Positions 1-6,020 of a DNA stretch of 6,020 nucleotides are shown here, in pieces (positions within the stretch are counted from its first letter, which is position 1; each line of letters opens with the position of its first letter). Both the position numbers and the translations under genes were made by a program. The notes beneath the pieces are model-generated. The model saw only the letters and a program-made list of their open reading frames with translations. It was not told the DNA's origin and ran no database searches. Source of the DNA: Methylovulum sp. (lineage in GTDB: Bacteria; Pseudomonadota; Gammaproteobacteria; Methylococcales; Methylomonadaceae); the NCBI GenBank assembly GCA_028713595.1, contig JAQTNZ010000173.1, positions 1-6,020 on the forward strand, given 5' to 3'.

Positions 1-1335
1 CTCGGCCTGGTCGGTGGCGCACCCCCAGCCTAATGCTTGGTCTTGGCTAAAACGCTTGCCTAGCTGCCAAGCGATTTCCGCCCGTGCCAATTCCACCCCC
101 AGATAAAAAGCGTGGCCGCCATCCTTCTCGACCTGGAGGTGCGGGTAGAGGGCAAACGGGTCGGTGGCGCTGTAAAAACCATCGCGGTTGAAAATATGTA
201 GCCCTTCGCTACTGGTTTGGATACGGAAACTAGGGTCGGTAATGGCGGCGGCCAGTTCCTGTATTTCTGCCAACGTATAAGGGAATGGCGAAATTTCATG
301 TAGGGCCATTAGGCCAGGATGGATATGTTTGGGCAAGGTGCCGTGCTGTTTGGCCGCGTACATGATGCGTCTGGCGACATCGGCCTCTTTGATGGCGCGG
401 GCCGCATGGCGGCTGACTTCGGTCGCCAAAATATGGTTAATGTCCAGCTCCGAGCATATCCCCAGCAACAAAGCGTTCATCCCCACCGTGTCGGCATGGG
501 TCAGTTCCGTGATATTGCCCACCCCCAGCATCATTTCGACGGTTGGGTGCCTGTTCCTGACTTCATGATAACGGACGATGGAACGGGTGAAACCAAAATG
601 CAGCGGATCGAGGATGGGGTCAACGATAAACGCCCGTTTATTGGCCTGCATAATGGCGATGGCCCTGTCCAGCGTCGCCAAATCATCATGCTGTTCGGGT
701 ATTAAGATCGGTGTGGCGGCAACCTCATCGGCCAGCCAAACGCTGCTTTCATGTAGGCTGAGCAAATAATCCGCGCCCGCTTTGCCGCCCCTAAGCAAGT
801 CTTGGGTTTCCAGCGAATCAATACTGACCAAAAAGCCGGCCTGTTTCAGGGCTTGGACAGACTCTTCCAGATGCGGGAACGGGGTGCTGGGCAAGCAACC
901 CAAATCAATGACATCCGCGCCGTTATGCCGGTAATAGGCGGCGCGTTCCAGCACTTGCGCGACACTCAGGCTGGGCGCATCGGTGATTTCCGCGAAGATT
1001 TTCACGCGATACTGGCTTAAGTCATAAGTATGGGCCTTTTTGCCAAAAAACAGCGGCAAGTCCTTCAGCTCTTCGGGGCCGCGCATGACCGGCAGGTTAT
1101 TGAAGTGTTGCGACAAGGCGGCAATGTCGCCCCGGCATCGTCCGGGCAAAATGATCCGGTCAGCCCCAAACGTGTCATGCAACCGTCTGGCCACCATGTC
1201 GGTGGTCATGAGCGCCGCCACTTTCAAGCCCAATTGATGCACCGTGTAAGAGAAATCTGGCCGCATTTTTTCCAGAATGCCGTGCAGTTGCTTTTCCGCC
1301 AGTTTGCCGGTCAAAAACAGGATATGCTCGCTCAT
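1..1335 (-). CDS. Dihydropteroate synthase-like protein of H4MPT biosynthesis (DUF6513-type N-terminus), 3' end outside the window
   Basis: This reading frame begins with ATG at 1335 and stays open for 445 codons to the window edge, so the C-terminus is missing. Residues about 1-120 (starting MSEHILFLTGKLAE) form an N-terminal domain of the kind found in archaeal and methylotroph DHPS-related proteins. Residues about 135-310 look like a DHPS TIM barrel: DVIDLG (141-146) matches the pterin-binding strand, SIDS (171-174) the SID(T/S) strand, and IVDPILDP followed by HFGF (237-249) the DPG..FG loop. GVGNITELTHADT (271-283) is typical of the DHPS-related family rather than of FolP. By family knowledge the likely role is joining the pterin methyl-diphosphate to the ribofuranosyl-aminobenzene phosphate in tetrahydromethanopterin synthesis; the exact reaction is inferred. 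The start codon overlaps the dmrB stop as ATGA, which points to translational coupling. Family members are usually near 450-500 residues, so probably little is missing. Confidence 0.85.
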   Translation of the reverse strand, partial: MSEHILFLTGKLAEKQLHGILEKMRPDFSYTVHQLGLKVAALMTTDMVARRLHDTFGADRIILPGRCRGDIAALSQHFNNLPVMRGPEELKDLPLFFGKKAHTYDLSQYRVKIFAEITDAPSLSVAQVLERAAYYRHNGADVIDLGCLPSTPFPHLEESVQALKQAGFLVSIDSLETQDLLRGGKAGADYLLSLHESSVWLADEVAATPILIPEQHDDLATLDRAIAIMQANKRAFIVDPILDPLHFGFTRSIVRYHEVRNRHPTVEMMLGVGNITELTHADTVGMNALLLGICSELDINHILATEVSRHAARAIKEADVARRIMYAAKQHGTLPKHIHPGLMALHEISPFPYTLAEIQELAAAITDPSFRIQTSSEGLHIFNRDGFYSATDPFALYPHLQVEKDGGHAFYLGVELARAEIAWQLGKRFSQDQALGWGCATDQAE

Positions 1336-1874
1336 ACCAAGCTCGCCAAGCGTGCCTGTACCGTGGCGACCAACGCCTCCACGCTGTCCACCACGGTAGT
1401 GTATTCAAACTGGCGCAATTTGTCGGTGCCTTCCAGGTCAATTTTGCGCGGATACACCATCACCTTGCCGCCCGGGGCGGTGGTCTCCATTGCCGGGGCA
1501 ATGTCGCAGGGGTAAACAATACTGGGAATCTTACATTTGCCCGCCTGTGAATACAAGTTGGTCACCAAGGTGTCGGCAATGCCCAACACGCATTTGGCAA
1601 CGGTGTTGGACGTGGTGGGGGCCATGACAAACGTGTGGTAATAGCCCTTGTAAAACAGGCCGACCGGCGGGGCCGATGCCGCTTTGTCGCGGTAAACGGA
1701 CATTTTGCTACGGATGTCATTCAGTTGGATGCCATACATTTTCAAAACTTCCTCGCCTGCCGGACTGAGGTACAAGTCCACCGCGTCCGCGTCCAAAGTC
1801 ATCAGAAACGCGATACATTCTTCTATGTAATGGCCGGAGCCAGTGATTGCCCAAGCTAGTCGAGGTTTGTCCAT
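1332..1874 (-). CDS. dmrB: Flavoprotein, dihydromethanopterin reductase (acceptor) DmrB-like
   Basis: This 180-residue protein has the flavoprotein (PF02441-type) Rossmann-like fold. Its N-terminal strand and glycine loop are LAWAITGSGH (6-15), and the flavin/phosphate-binding segment is PTTSNTVAK (86-94), followed by GIADTLVTN (98-106). It resembles archaeoflavoproteins of the AfpA/DmrB group but lacks the ferredoxin-like cysteine cluster carried by some archaeal members. DmrB enzymes use FMN to reduce dihydromethanopterin to tetrahydromethanopterin, the last step of making the C1-carrier cofactor. The neighbouring DHPS-like gene, overlapped by ATGA at 1332-1335, supports this role over the alternative of a phosphopantothenoylcysteine decarboxylase-like protein. 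No strong Shine-Dalgarno sequence lies before the ATG at 1874. That start is chosen because the first beta strand follows within a few residues and no earlier in-frame start is needed. A TATAAT box lies 33-38 bases upstream. Confidence 0.8.
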   Translation of the reverse strand: MDKPRLAWAITGSGHYIEECIAFLMTLDADAVDLYLSPAGEEVLKMYGIQLNDIRSKMSVYRDKAASAPPVGLFYKGYYHTFVMAPTTSNTVAKCVLGIADTLVTNLYSQAGKCKIPSIVYPCDIAPAMETTAPGGKVMVYPRKIDLEGTDKLRQFEYTTVVDSVEALVATVQARLASLV

Positions 1875-1992
1875 TTAGTGTGCCAGATCGGTCTATGCAA
1901 AGGCCTATTATAACCGAATCATAACGGCTCTTTGGCGGCTAATTTGTTGCCCCATTCCCTGCTTTGGCATCCATTATGGGGTTTATGCCCCG
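1875..1992. other. Intergenic gap between res and dmrB
   Basis: These 118 bases separate the end of the restriction operon from the start of the dmrB operon, both on the minus strand. Besides the -10 box at 1907-1912 there is a small hairpin just after the res stop (1978-1991, GGGG and CCCC arms around a six-base loop). There is also an overlapping alternative pairing of GGCAT with ATGCC. No T-tract follows on the minus strand, so intrinsic termination is unconvincing and read-through from res into dmrB is possible. No small gene is visible. Confidence 0.5.
1907..1912 (-). promoter_or_regulatory. Candidate -10 box (TATAAT) for the dmrB operon
   Basis: On the minus strand the hexamer TATAAT matches the sigma-70 -10 consensus exactly and would place a transcript start near 1900, about 25 bases before the dmrB ATG. 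No good -35 element is found 15-18 bases upstream (best-placed hexamers such as CCAAAG are poor), and the TG of an extended -10 is absent. It may need an activator or may be a chance match in an AT-rich stretch. Confidence 0.35.
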
Positions 1993-4662
1993 TCAAGCAA
2001 TCTCAAGCCCGTCTATCAGCGCATCAAGCAAATCCCAACGCCTTTCTGTCAACATAATAAACTGGCATTTGCCGTCAGACAGCTCCGCCCATAGCCCACC
2101 AATCTGCCTATCGGGTTCCGCTTCTTTCCAGCGGTCTTTACCCTTATATTCAACAACCAAAATAGATTCATCAGGCAACACACAAATAAAATCTGGATAA
2201 TACCGCCCATTAGCTTGTTGGAAAAAGAACGAGCCCGTTGGTTTTCGCGCCAAGTTCCGCACCCAATAGTTGATTTTGCCCTTTTCCGCCAGTTGGTCAA
2301 GATGGCAGGCACATTCAAACTCTTCTTTAGAATCAAAATCGCCAACTTGCGGATAATAATGGCCTTTTAATTCGTAATAACCGTACTCGCTGGTATGGGG
2401 GTCATAATAACTGCTGGGCGAATAAATGTGCGGGTGAAAATCAAACAGATACCTATCGCCTACGCACACCCGTTCCCGTACTTCATCGCCAAACAAAATG
2501 CTTTGATAAGCGCTGGCCGCCGCTTGCTTTCTTAATTCATCAATCCGTTGCTCAAGCAACACCCGAATAAAAAACTTTTGCTGGTTGATATGCGCCAACT
2601 GAAAATCAGCCAACAGGGCTTGCAACCACTGGCTGACAAAAGCCAGTTTGCTTTCATGCGTTACCGTTGGGTCGGGCAAATTGCGGCAAAACCATGCGGC
2701 TAACTTGATTTCATCCCAATGCTCAGGCTGGTAGGCCAATTCCAGATTGCGCTGCAAATTTGCCATAAACTTTGAAAACACCTTACCCTCTTCAGTCACG
2801 TCCAGCACACCGCTTTCGGCGCTCTTTAACCTATTTTTCAATTTGCTGGTTTCGTCCTCAGTGGGTATGGCATCCAATAACGACAAATCCCACGGGTAAT
2901 CGAGCATTTCAGTTTCGTCAAACAGCGTTAGCTCACCTTGAATATAAACCGCCAATTGCGGGACCCTAATCACTTCGCCACGCTCGGAAGGGGACTGGAA
3001 CAAGGTAATGGCGGTGGTGCGGCTTGTTTCGGCAGCGTGTTCAATAATGTCTTGCGCGGGCAAACCATCAACAGTGGCTTTTAATTCCTCGGTTTCTTTG
3101 GGCGTGAGCGGGGCATTGATGGTCAAGGTGTTAGTGCCATTATCCCAAACCAGCTTTTCCTTTAACGGCTTGGAAATGCCTTTAAAAACAGGTCTGACCG
3201 CCAGTTGGACAGCCACCGGCTGGCTCTTGATCCGGCCTTGTAAGCGTTCCCAATCAAATTGGTCAGGTTTGGTCGCCTGAATAAAATCCTTAAGGTCTTT
3301 GCGGTCAAAACCCGCACCGCTGACCAAGCGGTCACGCAAGGCTTCCGCCGTTTCTGAAAAATACCGCGACACCACAAACGCATAAGAACAGTTCAGTTCC
3401 GGCGTGTGGCGGTGGCGGGCATCGGGTTGGCGCAAAATCCGCCCCAATAATTGTTCAACCGCCGTTGACGAATGGATGGCCGCCATACTGACCAAAATAT
3501 AAGCAAACGGACAATCCCAACCTTCCGCCAAGGCTTTTTGGGTAATCACAAACTTAACCGGACACTTAGGGTCGGCAATACCCAGCGGATAATCGGCCTC
3601 ACACTCGCGTAACCCTTTTTCTTCGCCCGTTGCAATCACAATTTCACACTCAGGGATGGCATGGTTGCCCATTAGCTCATCACGGACTTTATACACGTCC
3701 AGCGTTTCAATACCCGTGCGTTTAGGTTCGGCCTGGACCAACACCACAGGCCGCAAATAAGCCGCGCCTTGCCGTTGTTCCTGTTCGGCAAGGACGTGCA
3801 ACCCGTTACGGCAAGCAATCGCATCCGCCAGGCATTGTTGCCAATCGGGTTCCGTTTCCAGCCGAATCGGCAGCTTTATCATTTCCTCGGCTTTCAATTC
3901 AACCGCCGACACACTATGCAGGACATTAGACGGCGTTTTGACCGTATCGGGCGTGGCGGTCAGTTCCATAATGCCGCTAGGGTCAAATTTAGCCAAGGTG
4001 TCAAAACCTAACTCCGTGCGGCTGTTATGGGCTTCATCGACAATGATAAACGGGCGGCGTAAGCGCAAGGCATTGGCTAAGGAATAAGCCACCGTATCAT
4101 CCTCCCTGAGCAAATCGGCCCGCTGTTCGGGCAACAGCGCTTCAAAATGCGACATTAACGCGCCGTTATCGCTGTAAACTTTGCGGCCTTCTTCATTTTC
4201 CACCTGGAACGCCTGCCGTGTGGCGACCAGCACCGTGGTGGACGTGCTTAACGTGGCGGCGGTCACGCTTTGCGCTTCATCCAAAGCCAACACCGTTATG
4301 TCGCCCGCTTCACGCAACGCGGCATGTAAGGGATGGTTTAAATCTTTCAGGCCCTTTAGCGTTTGCTCCTTGATTTGGTTGGACGGGACTAGCCATAAAA
4401 TAACGCTGTACTGGGAGCGTAACAAATGCCTGTTAACCAACTGGACGCTTTTTGCCGCCAACCATGTTTTACCGCCACCTGTGGGAATACGCAGACAAAA
4501 ATACGGCATATCCTCAGCAAAGCCGGACAACCCTTTATACGGCATAGTGGTCAGGCCATAAAAAGCCAGTGATGGGTTGGGCGAAGTATGGCAAGCCTTA
4601 AAATAAGCTTCAATACTGGCTAAGACCTGTTTTTGGTAGGTTTTGGGTTCAAAATAGCGCAT
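1993..4662 (-). CDS. res: Type III-like restriction endonuclease subunit Res (SF2 helicase plus PD-(D/E)xK nuclease)
   Basis: This is an uninterrupted 889-residue protein of normal length for Res subunits. Helicase domain 1 has Walker A PTGGGKT (60-66), Walker B/motif II DEAH (209-212) and motif III LTATP (234-238). Domain 2 has the motif V-like KALAEGWDCPFAY (377-388) and motif VI QLLGRILRQP (404-413). The C-terminus carries a nuclease signature: PD (823-824), then VVEYKGK with Glu838 and Lys840, the D...ExK arrangement of PD-(D/E)xK enzymes. In type III systems Res acts with Mod, which reads the DNA site, and ATP hydrolysis drives movement to a second site for cleavage. The ATG at 4662 is three bases after the stop of the antitoxin-like gene and has only a weak ribosome site, suggesting coupled translation. 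No frameshift or lost motif is seen, in contrast to the broken mod upstream. It could also be called a DEAD/DEAH-box helicase family protein. Confidence 0.92.
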   Translation of the reverse strand: MRYFEPKTYQKQVLASIEAYFKACHTSPNPSLAFYGLTTMPYKGLSGFAEDMPYFCLRIPTGGGKTWLAAKSVQLVNRHLLRSQYSVILWLVPSNQIKEQTLKGLKDLNHPLHAALREAGDITVLALDEAQSVTAATLSTSTTVLVATRQAFQVENEEGRKVYSDNGALMSHFEALLPEQRADLLREDDTVAYSLANALRLRRPFIIVDEAHNSRTELGFDTLAKFDPSGIMELTATPDTVKTPSNVLHSVSAVELKAEEMIKLPIRLETEPDWQQCLADAIACRNGLHVLAEQEQRQGAAYLRPVVLVQAEPKRTGIETLDVYKVRDELMGNHAIPECEIVIATGEEKGLRECEADYPLGIADPKCPVKFVITQKALAEGWDCPFAYILVSMAAIHSSTAVEQLLGRILRQPDARHRHTPELNCSYAFVVSRYFSETAEALRDRLVSGAGFDRKDLKDFIQATKPDQFDWERLQGRIKSQPVAVQLAVRPVFKGISKPLKEKLVWDNGTNTLTINAPLTPKETEELKATVDGLPAQDIIEHAAETSRTTAITLFQSPSERGEVIRVPQLAVYIQGELTLFDETEMLDYPWDLSLLDAIPTEDETSKLKNRLKSAESGVLDVTEEGKVFSKFMANLQRNLELAYQPEHWDEIKLAAWFCRNLPDPTVTHESKLAFVSQWLQALLADFQLAHINQQKFFIRVLLEQRIDELRKQAAASAYQSILFGDEVRERVCVGDRYLFDFHPHIYSPSSYYDPHTSEYGYYELKGHYYPQVGDFDSKEEFECACHLDQLAEKGKINYWVRNLARKPTGSFFFQQANGRYYPDFICVLPDESILVVEYKGKDRWKEAEPDRQIGGLWAELSDGKCQFIMLTERRWDLLDALIDGLEIA

Positions 4663-4665
4663 GAT

Positions 4666-4911
4666 CTACTCGGCTGCTTGTTGTGAAATCGCCTGTTCCA
4701 TCTCTGCCAAAGAAACGCTATGTTTTGCCGTTAAAATGCCGAATAAATCCTGAAAAGGGTTTTGGGGTTGCGAGGGACTTGCGGATAATGGGGCTTGTGG
4801 GAATGTCTTTTCATCAAACAGCGTCAATATGCCGCGTCTGCCTACAGGCAGAGGCTCTAGCGAATGTAGGCAACCATCTGCATCAATTTCAATTTCTATG
4901 CTGTGTAACAT
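4666..4911 (-). CDS. Small antitoxin-like protein between mod and res
   Basis: This 81-residue protein has an N-terminal half (IEIEIDADGCLHSLEPLP, then GRRGILTLF) that reads like the short beta-rich DNA-binding or dimerising region of DUF104/VapB-like antitoxins, whose pattern is 'x-NGxLxPLExLPL.G..v.LT'. A proline/serine-rich linker (about 38-52) follows. The helical tail DLFGILTAKHSVSLAEMEQA (55-74) resembles the toxin-neutralising tails of such antitoxins. This is pattern resemblance, not a proven homology. The gene sits 15 bases after the mod stop, has a strong GGAGGA ribosome site, and ends 3 bases before the res ATG, so all three are one transcription unit. No PIN or other toxin gene is present in the window. 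It could instead be a regulator or accessory subunit of the restriction module. It is probably a real gene, given its ribosome site and tight packing. Confidence 0.75.
   Translation of the reverse strand: MLHSIEIEIDADGCLHSLEPLPVGRRGILTLFDEKTFPQAPLSASPSQPQNPFQDLFGILTAKHSVSLAEMEQAISQQAAE
4837..4852 (-). repeat. Short perfect inverted repeat inside the small gene
   Basis: TCTGCCT and AGGCAGA are perfect complements separated by two bases; in RNA this would form a six-pair stem with a four-base loop. It lies in the codons for the PLPVGRR stretch, about 60 bases after the start codon. It may be chance or may affect translation or mRNA stability. Confidence 0.3.
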
Positions 4912-4915
4912 TGCT

Positions 4916-4921
4916 TCCTCC
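4916..4921 (-). promoter_or_regulatory. Strong ribosome binding site of the antitoxin-like gene
   Basis: On the minus strand GGAGGA lies four bases before the ATG at 4911 (the GGAGG core is five bases away), inside the 15-base gap after the mod stop codon. It is the best Shine-Dalgarno site in the window and fixes the start of the small gene. The res gene downstream has no comparable site, so ribosomes arriving here probably also supply res by coupling. Confidence 0.75.
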
Positions 4922-4926
4922 AGCTA

Positions 4927-5904
4927 TTAAAAGGCTAATGAATAAGGCGTTTGCTTAAAGGTGATCTGTTCGCGCCCCAGCCAACTGGCACCGCCTTTTA
5001 TGGCCGCCGCATAAATGACCTTGCCACCGTTAAATGTCGGCAAGATTTTGAAAATGGCGGGGGTCAGCACATTGCCGCCGTCTAGGGTCTGGTCTTTTAA
5101 AATGCCGTTATAAAGCAGATAAACCGCCCGGCCTTCATAAACGCCCAATAAGGGCGTGTCGGCGTTGCCTGTAAAGCCTATCCCAGTTTCCTTAAACCAG
5201 ACAAATTCAGCCAGTTGGGCGAACGTCACATCAGGGCGCACTTGACCCTCGGCGGTGAACAACGGCTCTGCGGATAGGCGGCAGAATTGGAAGCCGCCGC
5301 CTAAGCCTTCGATTTGTTGGTTTTTGGCGTTTGTGTAGCCTTCAATAACCCGTTTATTGCGTTCGGCTGTTACTGTTGTGGCGATGGTTTCGTCCATCTC
5401 CACTAAAATGAAACGCCGGCTGCCACTATCTTCGGCATTTTTTTTCAATACTGCATGGCCTGTTGTGCCAGAACCTGCGAAAGAATCAAGGATTATCGAA
5501 TCTTGGTCAGTTGCTTGTGCGATAAGATTTTGGATAAGTTCTGGTGCTTTTGGAAATGCAAAGCTTTGTTGCCCAAAAATGTTTCTTAAAGCTTGTGAGC
5601 CGTCAGCCGTATAAATTCCGTCAATAATACTTGGGAAACCAGCTCCACTTGTCTGTAGCTCTTTCAAAAATACTTTTTCACGGGGTCGCCCCGTTGCTTT
5701 CTTGGGAAAAAGTATTCGACCATCTGCAAGTTTACTCTCCATCGTTTCACGGCTATATCTCCAGCCAGTATTTAATGCGCACGGGTATGCAATGCCAGTT
5801 ACAGAATCAATTAGGTCATAGTGAAGGTTTGGGCGATCTTTGGCATTTGCCAAACCGAGAATGCTTCGGCTCATCCAAACACCACGCGGATCATTATCAC
5901 TCGA
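4927..5904 (-). pseudogene. mod: Type III-like DNA methyltransferase Mod, C-terminal half only
   Basis: The first ATG (5874) gives 315 residues, but family-like sequence continues upstream of it: codons at 5875-5898 read DNDPRGVW, the conserved D(N/D)DPRGxW stretch in the middle of Mod proteins. Two TGA stops in a row (5905-5910) then close the frame, and no upstream frame within the window continues the match. Visible motifs, counted from the ATG, are WRYS (38-41), GRILFPK (52-58), the motif X-like FPKAPELI (107-114), and motif I LDSFAGSGTT (129-138) followed by FILVEMDE (155-162). The conserved C-terminal tail ends FKQTPYS. In beta-class N6-adenine methyltransferases motif IV (DPPY) precedes motif I, so the missing N-terminal half held the catalytic site. 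About half of the usual length of roughly 600-650 residues is gone. The ATG at 5874 lacks a ribosome site, so the remnant is probably not made as a working protein. An interruption with the other half beyond 6020 is also possible. Confidence 0.8.
5669..5716. repeat. Nested inverted repeat inside mod
   Basis: The outer arms AATACTTTTTC (5669-5679) and GAAAAAGTATT (5706-5716) are perfect 11-base complements. Directly against the left arm lies a second perfect inverted repeat, ACGGGG (5680-5685) and CCCCGT (5689-5694) around three bases. An 11-base spacer (5695-5705) fills the other side. The element encodes part of the GRILFPKKATGRPREKVF segment of Mod. The complementarity is directly visible; any role is unknown. 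Confidence 0.7.
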
Positions 5905-5907
5905 TCA

Positions 5908-6020
5908 TCAAGTTTTTAACATTCGTCAATATTGCTTTCCACCCGTCATCCAGCAGCCCTATACTTTAGTGAAGGGGTGGGTTCCATACGCCCCAAATCC
6001 CTGCCGGAGAGATGCTTTTC
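5908..6020. other. Non-coding flank at the mod breakpoint
   Basis: This stretch sits where the N-terminal half of Mod should be. All three minus-strand frames contain stops within it and none shows Mod-like residues; the plus strand has no convincing gene either. I recognise no insertion-sequence terminal repeat or transposase end. It holds a small GC hairpin (5974-5994) and could be the edge of a dispersed repeat or inserted element, or simply sequence joined by a deletion. Confidence 0.5.
5974..5994. repeat. Small hairpin in the mod flank
   Basis: GGGGTG (5974-5979) can pair with CGCCCC (5989-5994), one of the six pairs being G-T, around a nine-base loop. No T-tract follows on either strand, so it is not a typical terminator. 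It may be part of a repeat element. Confidence 0.3.

Noticed and set aside
319..705. 128-codon open frame on the plus strand
   Set aside because: It lies wholly antisense to the DHPS-like gene, whose minus-strand translation shows clear family motifs. The plus frame has no recognisable domain or ribosome site.
1359..1398. Eight-base inverted repeat TACCGTGG/CCACGGTA near the end of dmrB
   Set aside because: The arms are 24 bases apart within coding sequence, and an eight-base match of this kind is expected by chance in a window this size.
1175..1441. 88-codon minus-strand frame bridging dmrB and the DHPS-like gene
   Set aside because: It is an out-of-frame shadow of two well-supported genes and is rich in Trp and Arg, typical of a spurious frame.
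1030..1515. 161-codon open frame on the plus strand
   Set aside because: It runs antisense across the junction of the DHPS-like gene and dmrB; both real genes explain the sequence fully.
1978..1991. GGGG/CCCC hairpin after res as an intrinsic terminator
   Set aside because: The stem has only four pairs and no T-tract follows on the transcribed strand.
4181..4561. 126-codon plus-strand frame opposite the helicase N-terminus
   Set aside because: It is antisense to the Walker A region and neighbouring sequence of Res, with no independent evidence of coding.
5872..5874. ATG at 5874 as a genuine start of a short methyltransferase
   Set aside because: No ribosome site precedes it, and conserved Mod residues (DNDPRGVW) lie upstream in the same frame, so it is an internal methionine.
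5901..5929. Possible promoter with TTGACG (minus strand, 5924-5929)
   Set aside because: The hexamer at the proper spacing downstream reads GATCGA, a poor -10, so the pair does not make a promoter.
5631..5969. 112-codon plus-strand frame spanning the mod breakpoint
   Set aside because: Most of it is the antisense of conserved Mod codons; the composition is not protein-like and there is no ribosome site. It does not explain the missing Mod half.

Overview
The window looks like chromosomal DNA of a methylotrophic proteobacterium, most likely a gammaproteobacterial methanotroph (Methylococcales-like). The basis is a dmrB-type flavoprotein next to a dihydropteroate synthase-like protein, a pairing expected in the tetrahydromethanopterin (H4MPT) pathway used by bacterial C1 oxidisers. 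Base composition is close to balanced. The assignment is an inference from gene content, not from a marker gene. Every supported gene lies on the minus strand, so the window reads functionally from right (6020) to left (1).

Right part (about 1993-6020): a type III-like restriction-modification module in the order mod, small gene, res. Only the C-terminal half of the methyltransferase Mod is present (4927 to about 5904). Its conserved reading runs upstream past the first methionine through a DNDPRG motif and then meets two stop codons. The 113 bases beyond (5908-6020) do not encode the missing half in any frame. The catalytic motif I half and the Mod C-terminus are intact, but the half with motif IV (DPPY) is absent, so Mod is called a broken gene. 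It is followed after 15 bases by an 81-residue antitoxin-like protein with a strong ribosome binding site. After 3 more bases comes a full-length 889-residue Res subunit with helicase motifs and a PD-(D/E)xK nuclease domain. Mod, as far as it is present, shows a nested inverted repeat and an A8 tract.

Middle (1875-1992): a 118-base gap between res and the next operon. It holds a consensus TATAAT -10 box and a weak GC hairpin.

Left part (1-1874): dmrB, the flavoprotein dihydromethanopterin reductase candidate, overlaps by ATGA with a dihydropteroate synthase-like gene that runs out of the window at position 1. Together they probably open an H4MPT biosynthesis operon: the second protein would act at the pterin-arylamine condensation step, and DmrB would reduce dihydromethanopterin to the active tetrahydro cofactor.

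I see no tRNA, rRNA, CRISPR array, complete insertion sequence or recognised riboswitch. The items most worth a second look are the disrupted Mod beside an intact Res, and the antitoxin-like gene wired between them.
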